This document shows positions 23,543 through 31,766 of a DNA stretch of 64,000 bases, one piece after another; position 1 is the first letter of the stretch, and every line of letters begins with the position of its first letter. The position numbers and the translations under genes are program-made. This stretch comes from JBOFGK01 sp051649085 (GTDB taxonomy: Bacteria; Bacillota_I; Bacilli_A; UBA3375), in NCBI GenBank assembly GCA_051649085.1, contig JBOFGK010000003.1, positions 35,729 through 99,728 on the forward strand. Direction: 5' to 3'. The notes under the pieces are model-generated. The model saw only the letters and a program-made list of their open reading frames with translations. It was not told the DNA's origin and ran no database searches.

Positions 23543-25274
23543 CGATTACTCCTTTTACTTTATAGACAATTAATGCGTTTATAAACAACAGCACTGTACA
23601 TACAAGTATCAATTGTTGATAATTAATGCTCGTTTGAGAATTTAAAAAGACATATAATCCAATCATTAATAAATTATCAAAGAAGATCGCAAAGATCCAA
23701 TTGAAATTACGATTTAACTCGCTATATCCATTATAGTATTTAATTTGTAAAGTTTTTTTATGCTTTTCAATAAACAAATAAAATTCAACAACAACTAGAA
23801 TAATATATATCAATAGTAAAGTAACAATTGATTGTAGCGCTTCATTTCTCATTGAGCTAAAAAATGTAATTAAACTTTGTGTTTCTTCCCAAACATTTTT
23901 CACAATTAGTGTCTTCTCTGGTAACTCTGTCTCAAAATAATATTCATATTTTCTAACTGCCTCATCAATATTTTGTGCTTTTACATAAAGCTGACCAAAA
24001 ATTTGACTTTCTGTTTCATATACTGAAATATACGCATTTTTTAGACTTGTTTCAATCATCCCAGTCAAATCAGTAATTTCACATGTTCCATTTGTAATTT
24101 TACACTGATATTCATAGGCGTTTTTAGTTGTACGATAAGAAACACCAGATTGCTCGTCACCAATTCCACCACTCATTGCAATTGATACAATAAATGCATC
24201 CATTTTTGTTTGATCGATTTTCTCAAATGCAGCTGTCGGATTTTGCAATGGACTTTGCTGATCTAGGCCCGAATAAGCTGAACCAGATACATAATAATAA
24301 TCTTTATAATACTCGTTATATTGAGTGTTATTTTTGGTCGTCTCCACACTTATTGTACTTACTAAGAAAGTAATTGAAGCACCAATTAATGCATAAAAAC
24401 AAAAAATCCGAAAAATTCTAATTGCAAAATAGAGCGTCTTCGTTCCAAATCCCAAATTATATAAATCCATTTTACGTTCAAGACTTTTAAAAAATGCATA
24501 CTCTATTACAATCGAAAATACCAAATACAGGCCAATAAATCCAGTGAACAGCAACAAGAAACTTGTGATAAAACTTTCAAACACAATTGAAAAAGCGATA
24601 GCCAATATTCCAATTACAATTTGAAAAATATAAGTTTTTGAAGTGATTTCCGAAAATGAATAACCATTTTGAAAATAAATTAAAAATAATTTTTTACTAC
24701 TTGAAATTTGAATATACAATAAACAAATTAAAATTAACGATCCTGCTATAATATAACCGGCTATTTGAATTAAAAAATCAATTGGTTCAAATTGAGCCAT
24801 TGCTTTTGCCCGTATTTCTGATGGTGTTATTGACTCTGAATAGTAGTTTTGCGGAATATTTGTAACTAAAACCGCTTTAACTGATAGAAAGTCAGTTGCG
24901 TTCATTTTGCGAAACGTTAAATTTGTTGGATACTTCAAACTACAACCTGTTTTTGAATATTTAATTTCTGTTAAATCATTTAAATTAGTACACTTAGCAC
25001 TAACCTTCGGTTTTAAATATGCTTCTACATCCCCAAAATAAAGTGTTTCATCAACATTATAAACTGCGATAAAATCTTTATTTTCTAATAATTTTTGTTC
25101 AAGATCTGACACATCTTTTTCATTATCAATTTTAAAATCTACAAAATTTTCAACCCCCTCAACTTTATTATACTGTAAATAAATATAACCGTTTTCGATT
25201 GACTTTGTTACAACAAACAATGAAAAAACACTAAAAACAATTGCAATAATTTTCCATAAAAGTATTTTTTTCAT
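23532..25274 (-). CDS. Bacteriocin-associated multi-spanning membrane protein (DUF1430-like)
   Basis: This 580-residue protein has a single N-terminal helix (residues 4-25), an outside domain of about 150 residues, a central block of helices (about 175-340), a second outside domain (about 345-465) and three C-terminal helices. This layout matches the 7TM putative immunity proteins paired with lactococcin-972-type ABC ATPases; it also resembles FtsX/MacB permeases broadly. The start is set to the ATG at 25274, which follows GGAG and begins a signal-like MKKILLWK. The longer frame back to 25328 merely reads through a leader hairpin. Confidence 0.68.
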   Translation of the reverse strand: MKKILLWKIIAIVFSVFSLFVVTKSIENGYIYLQYNKVEGVENFVDFKIDNEKDVSDLEQKLLENKDFIAVYNVDETLYFGDVEAYLKPKVSAKCTNLNDLTEIKYSKTGCSLKYPTNLTFRKMNATDFLSVKAVLVTNIPQNYYSESITPSEIRAKAMAQFEPIDFLIQIAGYIIAGSLILICLLYIQISSSKKLFLIYFQNGYSFSEITSKTYIFQIVIGILAIAFSIVFESFITSFLLLFTGFIGLYLVFSIVIEYAFFKSLERKMDLYNLGFGTKTLYFAIRIFRIFCFYALIGASITFLVSTISVETTKNNTQYNEYYKDYYYVSGSAYSGLDQQSPLQNPTAAFEKIDQTKMDAFIVSIAMSGGIGDEQSGVSYRTTKNAYEYQCKITNGTCEITDLTGMIETSLKNAYISVYETESQIFGQLYVKAQNIDEAVRKYEYYFETELPEKTLIVKNVWEETQSLITFFSSMRNEALQSIVTLLLIYIILVVVEFYLFIEKHKKTLQIKYYNGYSELNRNFNWIFAIFFDNLLMIGLYVFLNSQTSINYQQLILVCTVLLFINALIVYKVKGVIDEN

Positions 25275-25298
25275 TCCCTTCTCCATTCCATAAAATAT

Positions 25299-25328
25299 AT
25301 GAGAATAAACAAATATGTTTATTCTCAT
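25299..25328 (-). promoter_or_regulatory. Perfect 12-bp inverted repeat in the ABC operon leader
   Basis: ATGAGAATAAAC and GTTTATTCTCAT enclose a six-base loop, 25 bases before the start of the 7TM gene. No good T-run follows. It may be an operator or an mRNA hairpin controlling the downstream ribosome site. Confidence 0.65.
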
Positions 25329-25359
25329 TTTTGATTACCAATAATGACACCCTTATATT

Positions 25360-25377
25360 GTCTCACTGGGTCTCACT
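25360..25377 (-). promoter_or_regulatory. Tandem 10-bp repeats next to a -10 element
   Basis: GTCTCACT occurs twice with a spacing of exactly ten bases, immediately upstream of the minus-strand TATAAG. Direct repeats at one helical turn in the -35 region are typical of response-regulator activators. A weak plus-strand promoter (TTGTCT at 25358, TATAGA at 25379, 15-base spacer) overlaps the same repeats. Confidence 0.5.
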
Positions 25378-25476
25378 GTATAGACCCAATTACAACCTTT
25401 TATATCCAAATTAATTTCGACTTAAATATAGATAAATCCTCAAATATTATAGTCAAAAATATTATAACATTTTTCC

Positions 25477-25520
25477 GGAGGTAAATGTTTTTTATGAAAC
25501 ATTTACTAGTTTTTTGTTAA
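25477..25520 (+). terminator. Plus-strand terminator hairpin with embedded mini-ORF
   Basis: GTAAATGTTT (25481-25490) pairs with AAACATTTAC (25497-25506) and is followed by TAG and six T. No plus-strand gene precedes it. GGAGG (25477-25481) and an ATG at 25485 start an 11-codon frame (MFFMKHLLVFC) that runs through the hairpin and stops at 25520. It could end a small RNA or form an attenuator before the PspC operon. Confidence 0.5.
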
Positions 25521-25645
25521 TTTAATCAATAACATCAATTATTTTATTTTAGAAACATTGAAAGAGCTTTCAAACACTATTGGCAAATTTACAATCTTTT
25601 ATTTTTTTAAACAGCTAAAGCACACAACACAAAATGATGATTTTA

Positions 25646-25654
25646 TGCTATAAT
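25646..25654 (+). promoter_or_regulatory. Extended -10 promoter of the PspC-UgtP operon
   Basis: TGCTATAAT occurs 55 bases before the first start codon. The -35 region is poor. Confidence 0.7.
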
Positions 25655-25708
25655 TTAGATAGTTTAAATCCCTAAAGACTAGTATATTTAACAAAAAAAA
25701 GAGGTAAA

Positions 25709-25921
25709 ATGGAAAAAGAAAAAATTTGTCGTGATTTACAAAACAAAATTTTCTTTGGTGTTTGTGCAGGATTGGCTAGTGCATTAGAATTTAATGTAAA
25801 TAAACTACGCCTAATCTCAGTCATTTTAACAATATTAACTTGTGGTTGGACAATTGGAATTTATCTAATTGCTGCCATTATTATGCCAAAGAATCAAACA
25901 ACTAAGGAAAAAAATGATTAG
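25709..25921 (+). CDS. PspC-domain small membrane protein
   Basis: This 70-residue protein is one PspC domain: a short basic start, the GVCAGLASALEFNVNKLRLI motif and one long hydrophobic segment ending in IMPKN. PspC proteins sit in the membrane and take part in envelope stress responses. AGAGG precedes the ATG. It opens a plus-strand operon with glycolipid genes, and PspA-linked homologues (YdjG/H/I-like) are encoded at 48-51 kb, though no pspA is in the window. Its last eight bases overlap the next gene. Confidence 0.88.
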   Translation: MEKEKICRDLQNKIFFGVCAGLASALEFNVNKLRLISVILTILTCGWTIGIYLIAAIIMPKNQTTKEKND

Positions 25922-27500
25922 AATCAGTAATATAAAATTATCGGTTACCCACAGCGTACCCGAACTTGAAACAAAACTTAAAAAAATTCTTAAAACAAAT
26001 AAACTTGGAGCGTATTCAATTTATAAACAATCGATTGATGCCCGAAAAAAGGATGACGTTAAATTTGTCTACACAATTGATGTTGAGGTCGAAAATGAAT
26101 TAAAATATATTGGTGTTCCCAATATCACAGAGGCAACTCCATATGTATTCGAAATTCCCAAAGTTACGTCTAATAAACAAGTCGTTGTAGTTGGTACTGG
26201 TCCTGCTGGACTATTCAGTGCTTTGACCCTTATTAAAGCTGGCATTAAACCATTAATTATTGAACGGGGAAAGCAAGTTGAAGGTCGTTTAAAAGATGTG
26301 GAAAAGTTTTGGGAAGATGGAACACTTTTGCTCGAATCAAATGTTCAATTTGGTGAAGGAGGAGCCGGAACTTTTAGTGATGGTAAATTAACTACCGGAA
26401 TTAAAGATAAACGTCTGAGATTTGTTTTAAATGAATTAATTGCAGCTGGTGCTCCAAAAGAAATCGGCTATAATGCCAAACCACATATTGGAACTGACTA
26501 TTTAATAACTGTCGTTCGTAACATTCGTGAATACATTAAAGCTCAAGGTGGAACTTTCTTATTTGAACATAAACTAACAAATATTTGTACAGCTGATGCT
26601 CAAAGAGTTAAACAAATCGAAGTTTTAAATCTCCAAACTAACGAAACAAGTCAAATTGAAGTTGATTACTTAGTTTTAGCAATCGGTCACAGTTCGCGAG
26701 ATACGTTTGAAATGCTCTATGAAGTTGGCGTTGAAATGGAAGCAAAACCTTTTTCAGTTGGTGTGCGGATCGAGCATCCACAGTCCTTAATTGATAATCA
26801 ACAATATGGTCAAGCGGCTTGCCATTTACCTGCTGCTGATTATAAATTAGCAACTCATCATGATAATAATCGTAGTGCCTATACTTTTTGCATGTGTCCA
26901 GGTGGGATTGTTGTTGGAGCAAGTAGTGAGGCTGAGATGGTTGTTACAAACGGGATGAGTTATTATTCTCGTGCACTCGAAAATGCCAATAGTGCACTAC
27001 TAGTTGGAATTGAACCAAGTGATTATGGGAGTTCACATCCGTTAGCTGGAATGTACTTTCAAAGAACATTAGAACAAAAAGCTTTTATCCTTGGTGGTAG
27101 TAATTATAATGCGCCAATTCAATTAGTTGGAGATTTTTTGAAAAATCAAAAATCAACAAAACTAGGACAAGTTATCCCCTCATATTCACCCGGTGTTAAT
27201 TTTGCAAATTTACACGAACTTTTCCCTGAATTTATCATTACAACCCTTAAAGAAGCGATTATTGCAATGGAACGAAAAATTCCTGGTTTTGCAATGGATG
27301 ATGCCGTTTTAACCGCGGTTGAAAGTCGAACTTCATCACCAATTCGCTTTACCCGCGATCCACGTACACTTCAAACAAATATTAACGGAATTATCCCATG
27401 CGGTGAAGGATGTGGTTTTGCAGGTGGAATAATTTCTTCAGCAGTTGATGGTATTAAATGTGCGCAAGCAATTATAAGTGAACTATCGGAAGAAATTTAA
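25914..27500 (+). CDS. FAD-dependent oxidoreductase (COG2509-type)
   Basis: This 528-residue protein begins with a 90-residue domain characteristic of the family and then an FAD-binding Rossmann fold, VVVGTGPAGLFSAL with the later acidic IIERG. Other family landmarks are GEGGAGTFSDGKLTTG, HIGTDYL and the C-terminal GEGCGFAGGI. The family is called uncharacterised FAD-dependent dehydrogenase; the substrate is unknown. The start is the ATG at 25914 with AAGGA six bases ahead, overlapping the PspC gene by eight bases. Confidence 0.87.
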   Translation: MIRISNIKLSVTHSVPELETKLKKILKTNKLGAYSIYKQSIDARKKDDVKFVYTIDVEVENELKYIGVPNITEATPYVFEIPKVTSNKQVVVVGTGPAGLFSALTLIKAGIKPLIIERGKQVEGRLKDVEKFWEDGTLLLESNVQFGEGGAGTFSDGKLTTGIKDKRLRFVLNELIAAGAPKEIGYNAKPHIGTDYLITVVRNIREYIKAQGGTFLFEHKLTNICTADAQRVKQIEVLNLQTNETSQIEVDYLVLAIGHSSRDTFEMLYEVGVEMEAKPFSVGVRIEHPQSLIDNQQYGQAACHLPAADYKLATHHDNNRSAYTFCMCPGGIVVGASSEAEMVVTNGMSYYSRALENANSALLVGIEPSDYGSSHPLAGMYFQRTLEQKAFILGGSNYNAPIQLVGDFLKNQKSTKLGQVIPSYSPGVNFANLHELFPEFIITTLKEAIIAMERKIPGFAMDDAVLTAVESRTSSPIRFTRDPRTLQTNINGIIPCGEGCGFAGGIISSAVDGIKCAQAIISELSEEI

Positions 27501-27524
27501 TTCTAATAAACAAAGAGGAGACAA

Positions 27525-28607
27525 ATGAAAATTGTAATACTTACCGCAAGTTACGGTAATGGACATAATTCTGTTGCACATAGTATCGAAAACATGTTTG
27601 CTAAACATGAACATATAAATATTCTTACATTAGACCCAAGACAAACTAATCGTCAATTTTATGACTTCATTCCAGAATATTGTTTCAATAAAATTATTAG
27701 TCGTTATCCACGAAATTTTATTATAGGAAACTATTATCACTTTATGTATCATCTAGGTAGTTTTCATCCGTTGTTAAGTGAGATTGTTAAGTCAAACGCT
27801 CTTCACCGAACACAATTAATGCTAGATGAAGAACAACCTGATGTTGTGATCACAGTTTTCCCACATCGAATCAAAGTTGGACCACAAACGAAAATGCCAA
27901 AAATCTACACTGTCATCACTGATTACACATTTCAACCACTTTGGGCAGACAAGCAAATTGATGGTTATTTTGTTGCCGATCCCTTAATTAAACAAAAACT
28001 AATTGATTTTGGAATAGATAAGGAACGAGTTTTTGTTGTAGGTATTCCAGTTAAACCAGTATTTTTTGATAAAGCCGCTGAAATTAAAAATAATAAACGT
28101 TTATTATTGACACTTGGGGCACGAGGTTTTATGGACTTTGACTATATTATCAACGTTATTCGAAAACTTGAAAAAACAGACTTTAAAGTTGATATTGTAT
28201 GTGGGGCAAATATCAACATGCAAAATTACTTGTTTACTCGTGTTGATCAAACACAATTTACAATTCATGGTTTTGTCAATAATATGCACGAACTTTTAAA
28301 ACAAAGTGATATCGTAATTACCAAAGCAGGAGGTATTAGTATAAGTGAAGCAATTGCCTCACGAACCGCAATGGTTATAAACGAATCAACATCATTTAAA
28401 GGACAAGAAGCCGAAAATATTCAGTTTGTACGCGATAAAAACATTGGAGTTATTGCCACAAATAAAACACTAATTGAAGAGACTTTGAAACTACTTAATG
28501 ACAAAGAGCGATTAACAACAATGCTTGAGAACATTACGAAAATGTCTTTAGAAAACTATCATCTGAAAATTGATGAAATCATATTGGAGCATCATGAAAA
28601 AGCGTGA
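27525..28607 (+). CDS. ugtP: Diacylglycerol glucosyltransferase (UgtP/MGDG-synthase family)
   Basis: This 360-residue GT28 enzyme adds glucose to diacylglycerol at the inner membrane face, making glycolipids that anchor lipoteichoic acid. It starts with the MGDG-synthase signature ILTASYGNGHNSVA, has VVITVFPH and ITDYTFQPLW in the acceptor domain, and the sugar-nucleotide motif KAGGISISEAIA with later FKGQEAEN. Length is slightly below B. subtilis UgtP. AGAGGAG precedes the ATG. It overlaps the next gene by 14 bases, as ypfP does with ltaA in staphylococci in gene order. Confidence 0.93.
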   Translation: MKIVILTASYGNGHNSVAHSIENMFAKHEHINILTLDPRQTNRQFYDFIPEYCFNKIISRYPRNFIIGNYYHFMYHLGSFHPLLSEIVKSNALHRTQLMLDEEQPDVVITVFPHRIKVGPQTKMPKIYTVITDYTFQPLWADKQIDGYFVADPLIKQKLIDFGIDKERVFVVGIPVKPVFFDKAAEIKNNKRLLLTLGARGFMDFDYIINVIRKLEKTDFKVDIVCGANINMQNYLFTRVDQTQFTIHGFVNNMHELLKQSDIVITKAGGISISEAIASRTAMVINESTSFKGQEAENIQFVRDKNIGVIATNKTLIEETLKLLNDKERLTTMLENITKMSLENYHLKIDEIILEHHEKA

Positions 28608-30624
28608 ATTTATTGTTAGTTACTTTATCATCTTTATTACATTAGCAGGTTATGGAATTATTATTCCATATTTACCGAAGTTTCAAAGTGTTTTTCAATT
28701 ATCTCAAGTACAAGTCGGACTAATCATCTCGCTTTATGCCCTTGGCCAATTTTTCTTTTCACCACTTTGGGGAGTATTGCTCCATAAATATAGCGAAAAA
28801 AGTATTATAAGATTTTCACTACTCAGTTATACAATCTTCATGCTTTTAACCTTTTATGTTAATAGCTATGCACTGTTACTTCTTTGTAGGTTTATGGCAG
28901 GTGTTTTTGCTTCAGCACTATTTCCAAGTGCCGAAAACTATGTAGCGGTAGCCGCAAGTAAGGATTCTCCAGAAAAAGTAACTCGCTCAAATATGTTACT
29001 TGCAAGTGCAAATGGACTTGGAATAGTTTTTGGACCAATTCTTGGTGGTTATATGCTACTACAAAAAGATATTAACATTGTGAGTGTTTCTTTTATTATA
29101 GTAGCGATTCTCATTACTTTTGCAAGTGGATTCTTACTTAAAGAACATCAGCACAATGCAGAAACCAATGTCAAAGAAGAGACAGCTGAATATGTCCGTG
29201 TTTTGAAAAATTTACTTCGTCATAAAGAATTATATTTTATTTTTTATATTTTCCTATTATACGGAGTTATCACCTCATCATTAGAATCAAATGGACTAAC
29301 CTACATTGTAAAAGTATATAATGCATATATTGATATTCCAATTATTCAATTAGTAGTCTTTGGGATTGTAGCAATTTTAATCTACTGGTTTTATTCAAAA
29401 CAAGAAAAAAAATACGGTTATTATGGACGCTTTATTTTCCTAAGTATTTTATCATTTGTTCCACTAGCTTTATTAAGTCTCTTTTTCATGCAGAATTTCT
29501 ACGTTATTATGCTTGGAATAAGTTTCTTAGCAATTGCCTTTACCTACTCAACTTTAATTTCGTTTATAATGGATACGACTAAAAATAGTGGAATTGTCAT
29601 CGCCTCAAAAAATTCGTTTATCACACTGGGAATGTCGATCGGTCCAATTATTGTTGGTTATTTCTTTGATTTAGATCAAAACTTCATTTTTATTCCAATC
29701 TTAATCGGACTTTTAGTTATGTTTATAATTTCTGTTTTCAAAGTCTTTAATCTAACCATAAATCGAAAAAGTACACTTTCAATTTGTGCAATCATCTTAC
29801 TTATTTTAGGAACGATTTTTTATAGTTCACGAATGGTTGTGAAAAAGGAATTAAAATTGATGATGCTTAATGAATATTTATATAGTGATTTTCATCCAGT
29901 AGCACCAGTTACTTCATTTGAAAAAGCTTATGCCGTTGAACGTAGTACAAAACCAATTGAAATCGGTGATTTACTTGATGTTGATTTTGATGGAGTATCT
30001 GATTTTAGTGTTTTAGGTCATGTGAAAAAACCAAGTGGATTTGATGCATTTGTCGTTCATGATTTAAATGGTAAATATATTGTCTCAATTCGGGGAACTG
30101 AAGTTGATCAAGAGGATTTCAAAACTGATGCAATCTTAGGACTCGGATTAATTGTACCACAACAATTTACTGAATTAAACAATTATTTAGAACAACTTGT
30201 CAACAATCCAACTGCTGTTAAACTCCCTCCTGATTTACCTAAAAATACAATTACATTTACAGGTCATTCACTTGGGGGCGGTTTAAGTTTAAGTGCGGTT
30301 AATTATCTAGAAACAAAGTTTAACATTCCAGCTAAAGCAGTTGCTATTAATCCTTCACCGTTTGTCGCAAACGTCAATTTACAAGCAATTAGTGCTAGTA
30401 CAAAAAACAATTCACAAATTTTTGTTGCAAATAACGACCCATTATTTGATTTGAATTCTAAACTACCTTTCAACAACGGTATTTATGATACATATAAGTT
30501 TTTCAACTATCAAAAAATTGTAAGTAACTCTGGCCATTCCGAAGCTTCTTTAATCGGATTCCTTTCCGATCGATATTTGATCGATAATCTATGGCGTGAA
30601 CAATTTAAAAAGGAGGTAAAATAA
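28594..30624 (+). CDS. LtaA-like MFS transporter fused to a C-terminal lipase domain
   Basis: This 676-residue protein joins two families. Residues 1-390 form a 12-helix MFS transporter with the long central loop after helix 6. The position right after ugtP suggests a glycolipid flippase like LtaA. A thirteenth helix (about 393-415) follows, which would place the rest outside the cell. Residues about 430-676 are an alpha/beta-hydrolase of the class-3 lipase type: IVSIRGTEVD, the nucleophile elbow GHSLGGG (S559), NDPLFD (D615) and GHSEA (H648) form a plausible Ser-Asp-His triad. The start ATG has GGAG ahead. One continuous frame without a stop or odd break supports a real fusion. Lipid processing is inferred. 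Confidence 0.85.
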   Translation: MKKREFIVSYFIIFITLAGYGIIIPYLPKFQSVFQLSQVQVGLIISLYALGQFFFSPLWGVLLHKYSEKSIIRFSLLSYTIFMLLTFYVNSYALLLLCRFMAGVFASALFPSAENYVAVAASKDSPEKVTRSNMLLASANGLGIVFGPILGGYMLLQKDINIVSVSFIIVAILITFASGFLLKEHQHNAETNVKEETAEYVRVLKNLLRHKELYFIFYIFLLYGVITSSLESNGLTYIVKVYNAYIDIPIIQLVVFGIVAILIYWFYSKQEKKYGYYGRFIFLSILSFVPLALLSLFFMQNFYVIMLGISFLAIAFTYSTLISFIMDTTKNSGIVIASKNSFITLGMSIGPIIVGYFFDLDQNFIFIPILIGLLVMFIISVFKVFNLTINRKSTLSICAIILLILGTIFYSSRMVVKKELKLMMLNEYLYSDFHPVAPVTSFEKAYAVERSTKPIEIGDLLDVDFDGVSDFSVLGHVKKPSGFDAFVVHDLNGKYIVSIRGTEVDQEDFKTDAILGLGLIVPQQFTELNNYLEQLVNNPTAVKLPPDLPKNTITFTGHSLGGGLSLSAVNYLETKFNIPAKAVAINPSPFVANVNLQAISASTKNNSQIFVANNDPLFDLNSKLPFNNGIYDTYKFFNYQKIVSNSGHSEASLIGFLSDRYLIDNLWREQFKKEVK

Positions 30625-31688
30625 TGAAACTAGAAAAATATCATTACTCAATATCAAAAGTATTACTCGTTCTACTATTTTTGTTTACAGCAATTTCAAT
30701 TACTAATTCTTTTTACATAAAAGATGTTGCCTATAAAGACGTAATTTCACAAATTCTTTATTTACTAGACATCAATAATGTTGATTTATATTCAAATTTC
30801 ATTGATAAGATTGATAACTTTGATCAACCATTGTTTATTTATCGCTTTTTATTCACAACAACTAATTTAGTAATCATCTTATTTCTTTCTTATTTAAATC
30901 TTAATCGAACTATTAAAATGGAAAATCGTGACTACTTTTACTTCATCCTTATTAATATAGCTAATTTAAGTATTATTCGCTATTCACAAGATTTATACGT
31001 AACATACGATGGTAATAGTTCTTATATTCTTTACATAGTTCAGATTTTACTTATAGTATTAATTTTAATTCATAGCTTGAAAATTTATAATCACATTAAA
31101 GAAAAAGGTAGTCAAATTACTTATTCAATCATTATAAGAGCACTTAAAGCTATCTTTGTCGTTGGAATAATTTTATTATCAATTCAAATAGTATCAACTT
31201 TATTCATAAATTATATCGCCGTAACCGAGCTTGCAAATGTTAATTTAGCTAATTCAAGCTTGGCTAAATTCTTTGAGGCATTACCTAGAGATATTAGTTT
31301 AAATGAACTTCTTGGAACAAAATTACCTCTCGACATCTTCGCAGTACCAATCGGAGATACCTTAAAAGAATCGGATATTAAGTTCTTTAACGATTCAATT
31401 GCATCAGGACTGACACAATTTGTGATTGAGTTCGTTCAAAAAATCATTTTTGCTGATTTTAATTATCGAATTTACTTAATTGCCTTATTTTTAATTGGAG
31501 TCAATAGCGAACGTTTTTATTCACTAAGAAGTAACTATTATATTATGTTTGCATTTTGTTCTTTAGTACTTGTAAGTTCATTACTTTATAGTCAAACTGA
31601 TATTTTCTTTTTACTACTTGATGCGATTTTAATTTCATTCATGATAACTCTTATTTATTTAATTAGGAAAATGAGACAAAACAGATAG
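30624..31688 (+). CDS. Multi-spanning membrane protein of unknown function
   Basis: This 354-residue protein was not recognised. It has about seven hydrophobic helices: one near the N-terminus (10-32), a group between about 75 and 190, and a C-terminal group (about 280-345). A polar outside-type segment of some 85 residues lies between about 195 and 280. It starts one base inside the stop of the MFS-lipase gene (TAATG) after AAGGAGG, so it is tightly coupled to that gene and may act with it. It ends at a strong terminator. Confidence 0.7.
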   Translation: MKLEKYHYSISKVLLVLLFLFTAISITNSFYIKDVAYKDVISQILYLLDINNVDLYSNFIDKIDNFDQPLFIYRFLFTTTNLVIILFLSYLNLNRTIKMENRDYFYFILINIANLSIIRYSQDLYVTYDGNSSYILYIVQILLIVLILIHSLKIYNHIKEKGSQITYSIIIRALKAIFVVGIILLSIQIVSTLFINYIAVTELANVNLANSSLAKFFEALPRDISLNELLGTKLPLDIFAVPIGDTLKESDIKFFNDSIASGLTQFVIEFVQKIIFADFNYRIYLIALFLIGVNSERFYSLRSNYYIMFAFCSLVLVSSLLYSQTDIFFLLLDAILISFMITLIYLIRKMRQNR

Positions 31689-31717
31689 AACTTCCAAAAT
31701 ATTGCAGAAAAAAAGAG

Positions 31718-31746
31718 TGACCAATCATTATTGATTGGTCATTTTT
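31718..31746. terminator. Bidirectional terminator between the UgtP operon and opp
   Basis: TGACCAATCA pairs with TGATTGGTCA over a four-base loop. T5 follows on the plus strand and a T-rich stretch on the minus strand, serving the convergent oppF and membrane-protein genes. Confidence 0.93.
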
Positions 31747-31766
31747 AATTAAATATATGTAAGTTA

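Larger units (their letters stand above)
25275..25708. promoter_or_regulatory. 434-bp gene-free region between divergent genes
   Basis: This spacer holds, in order: a perfect 12-bp hairpin (25299-25328) in the leader of the minus-strand ABC genes; a minus-strand -10 TATAAG (25357-25352); tandem 10-bp repeats GTCTCACT (25360-25377); an inverted repeat TGGGTCT/AGACCCA (25367-25388); a plus-strand terminator hairpin with a tiny open frame (25477-25520); and the extended -10 promoter of the PspC operon (25646-25654). No protein gene longer than about 11 codons with a ribosome site was found. Confidence 0.6.
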
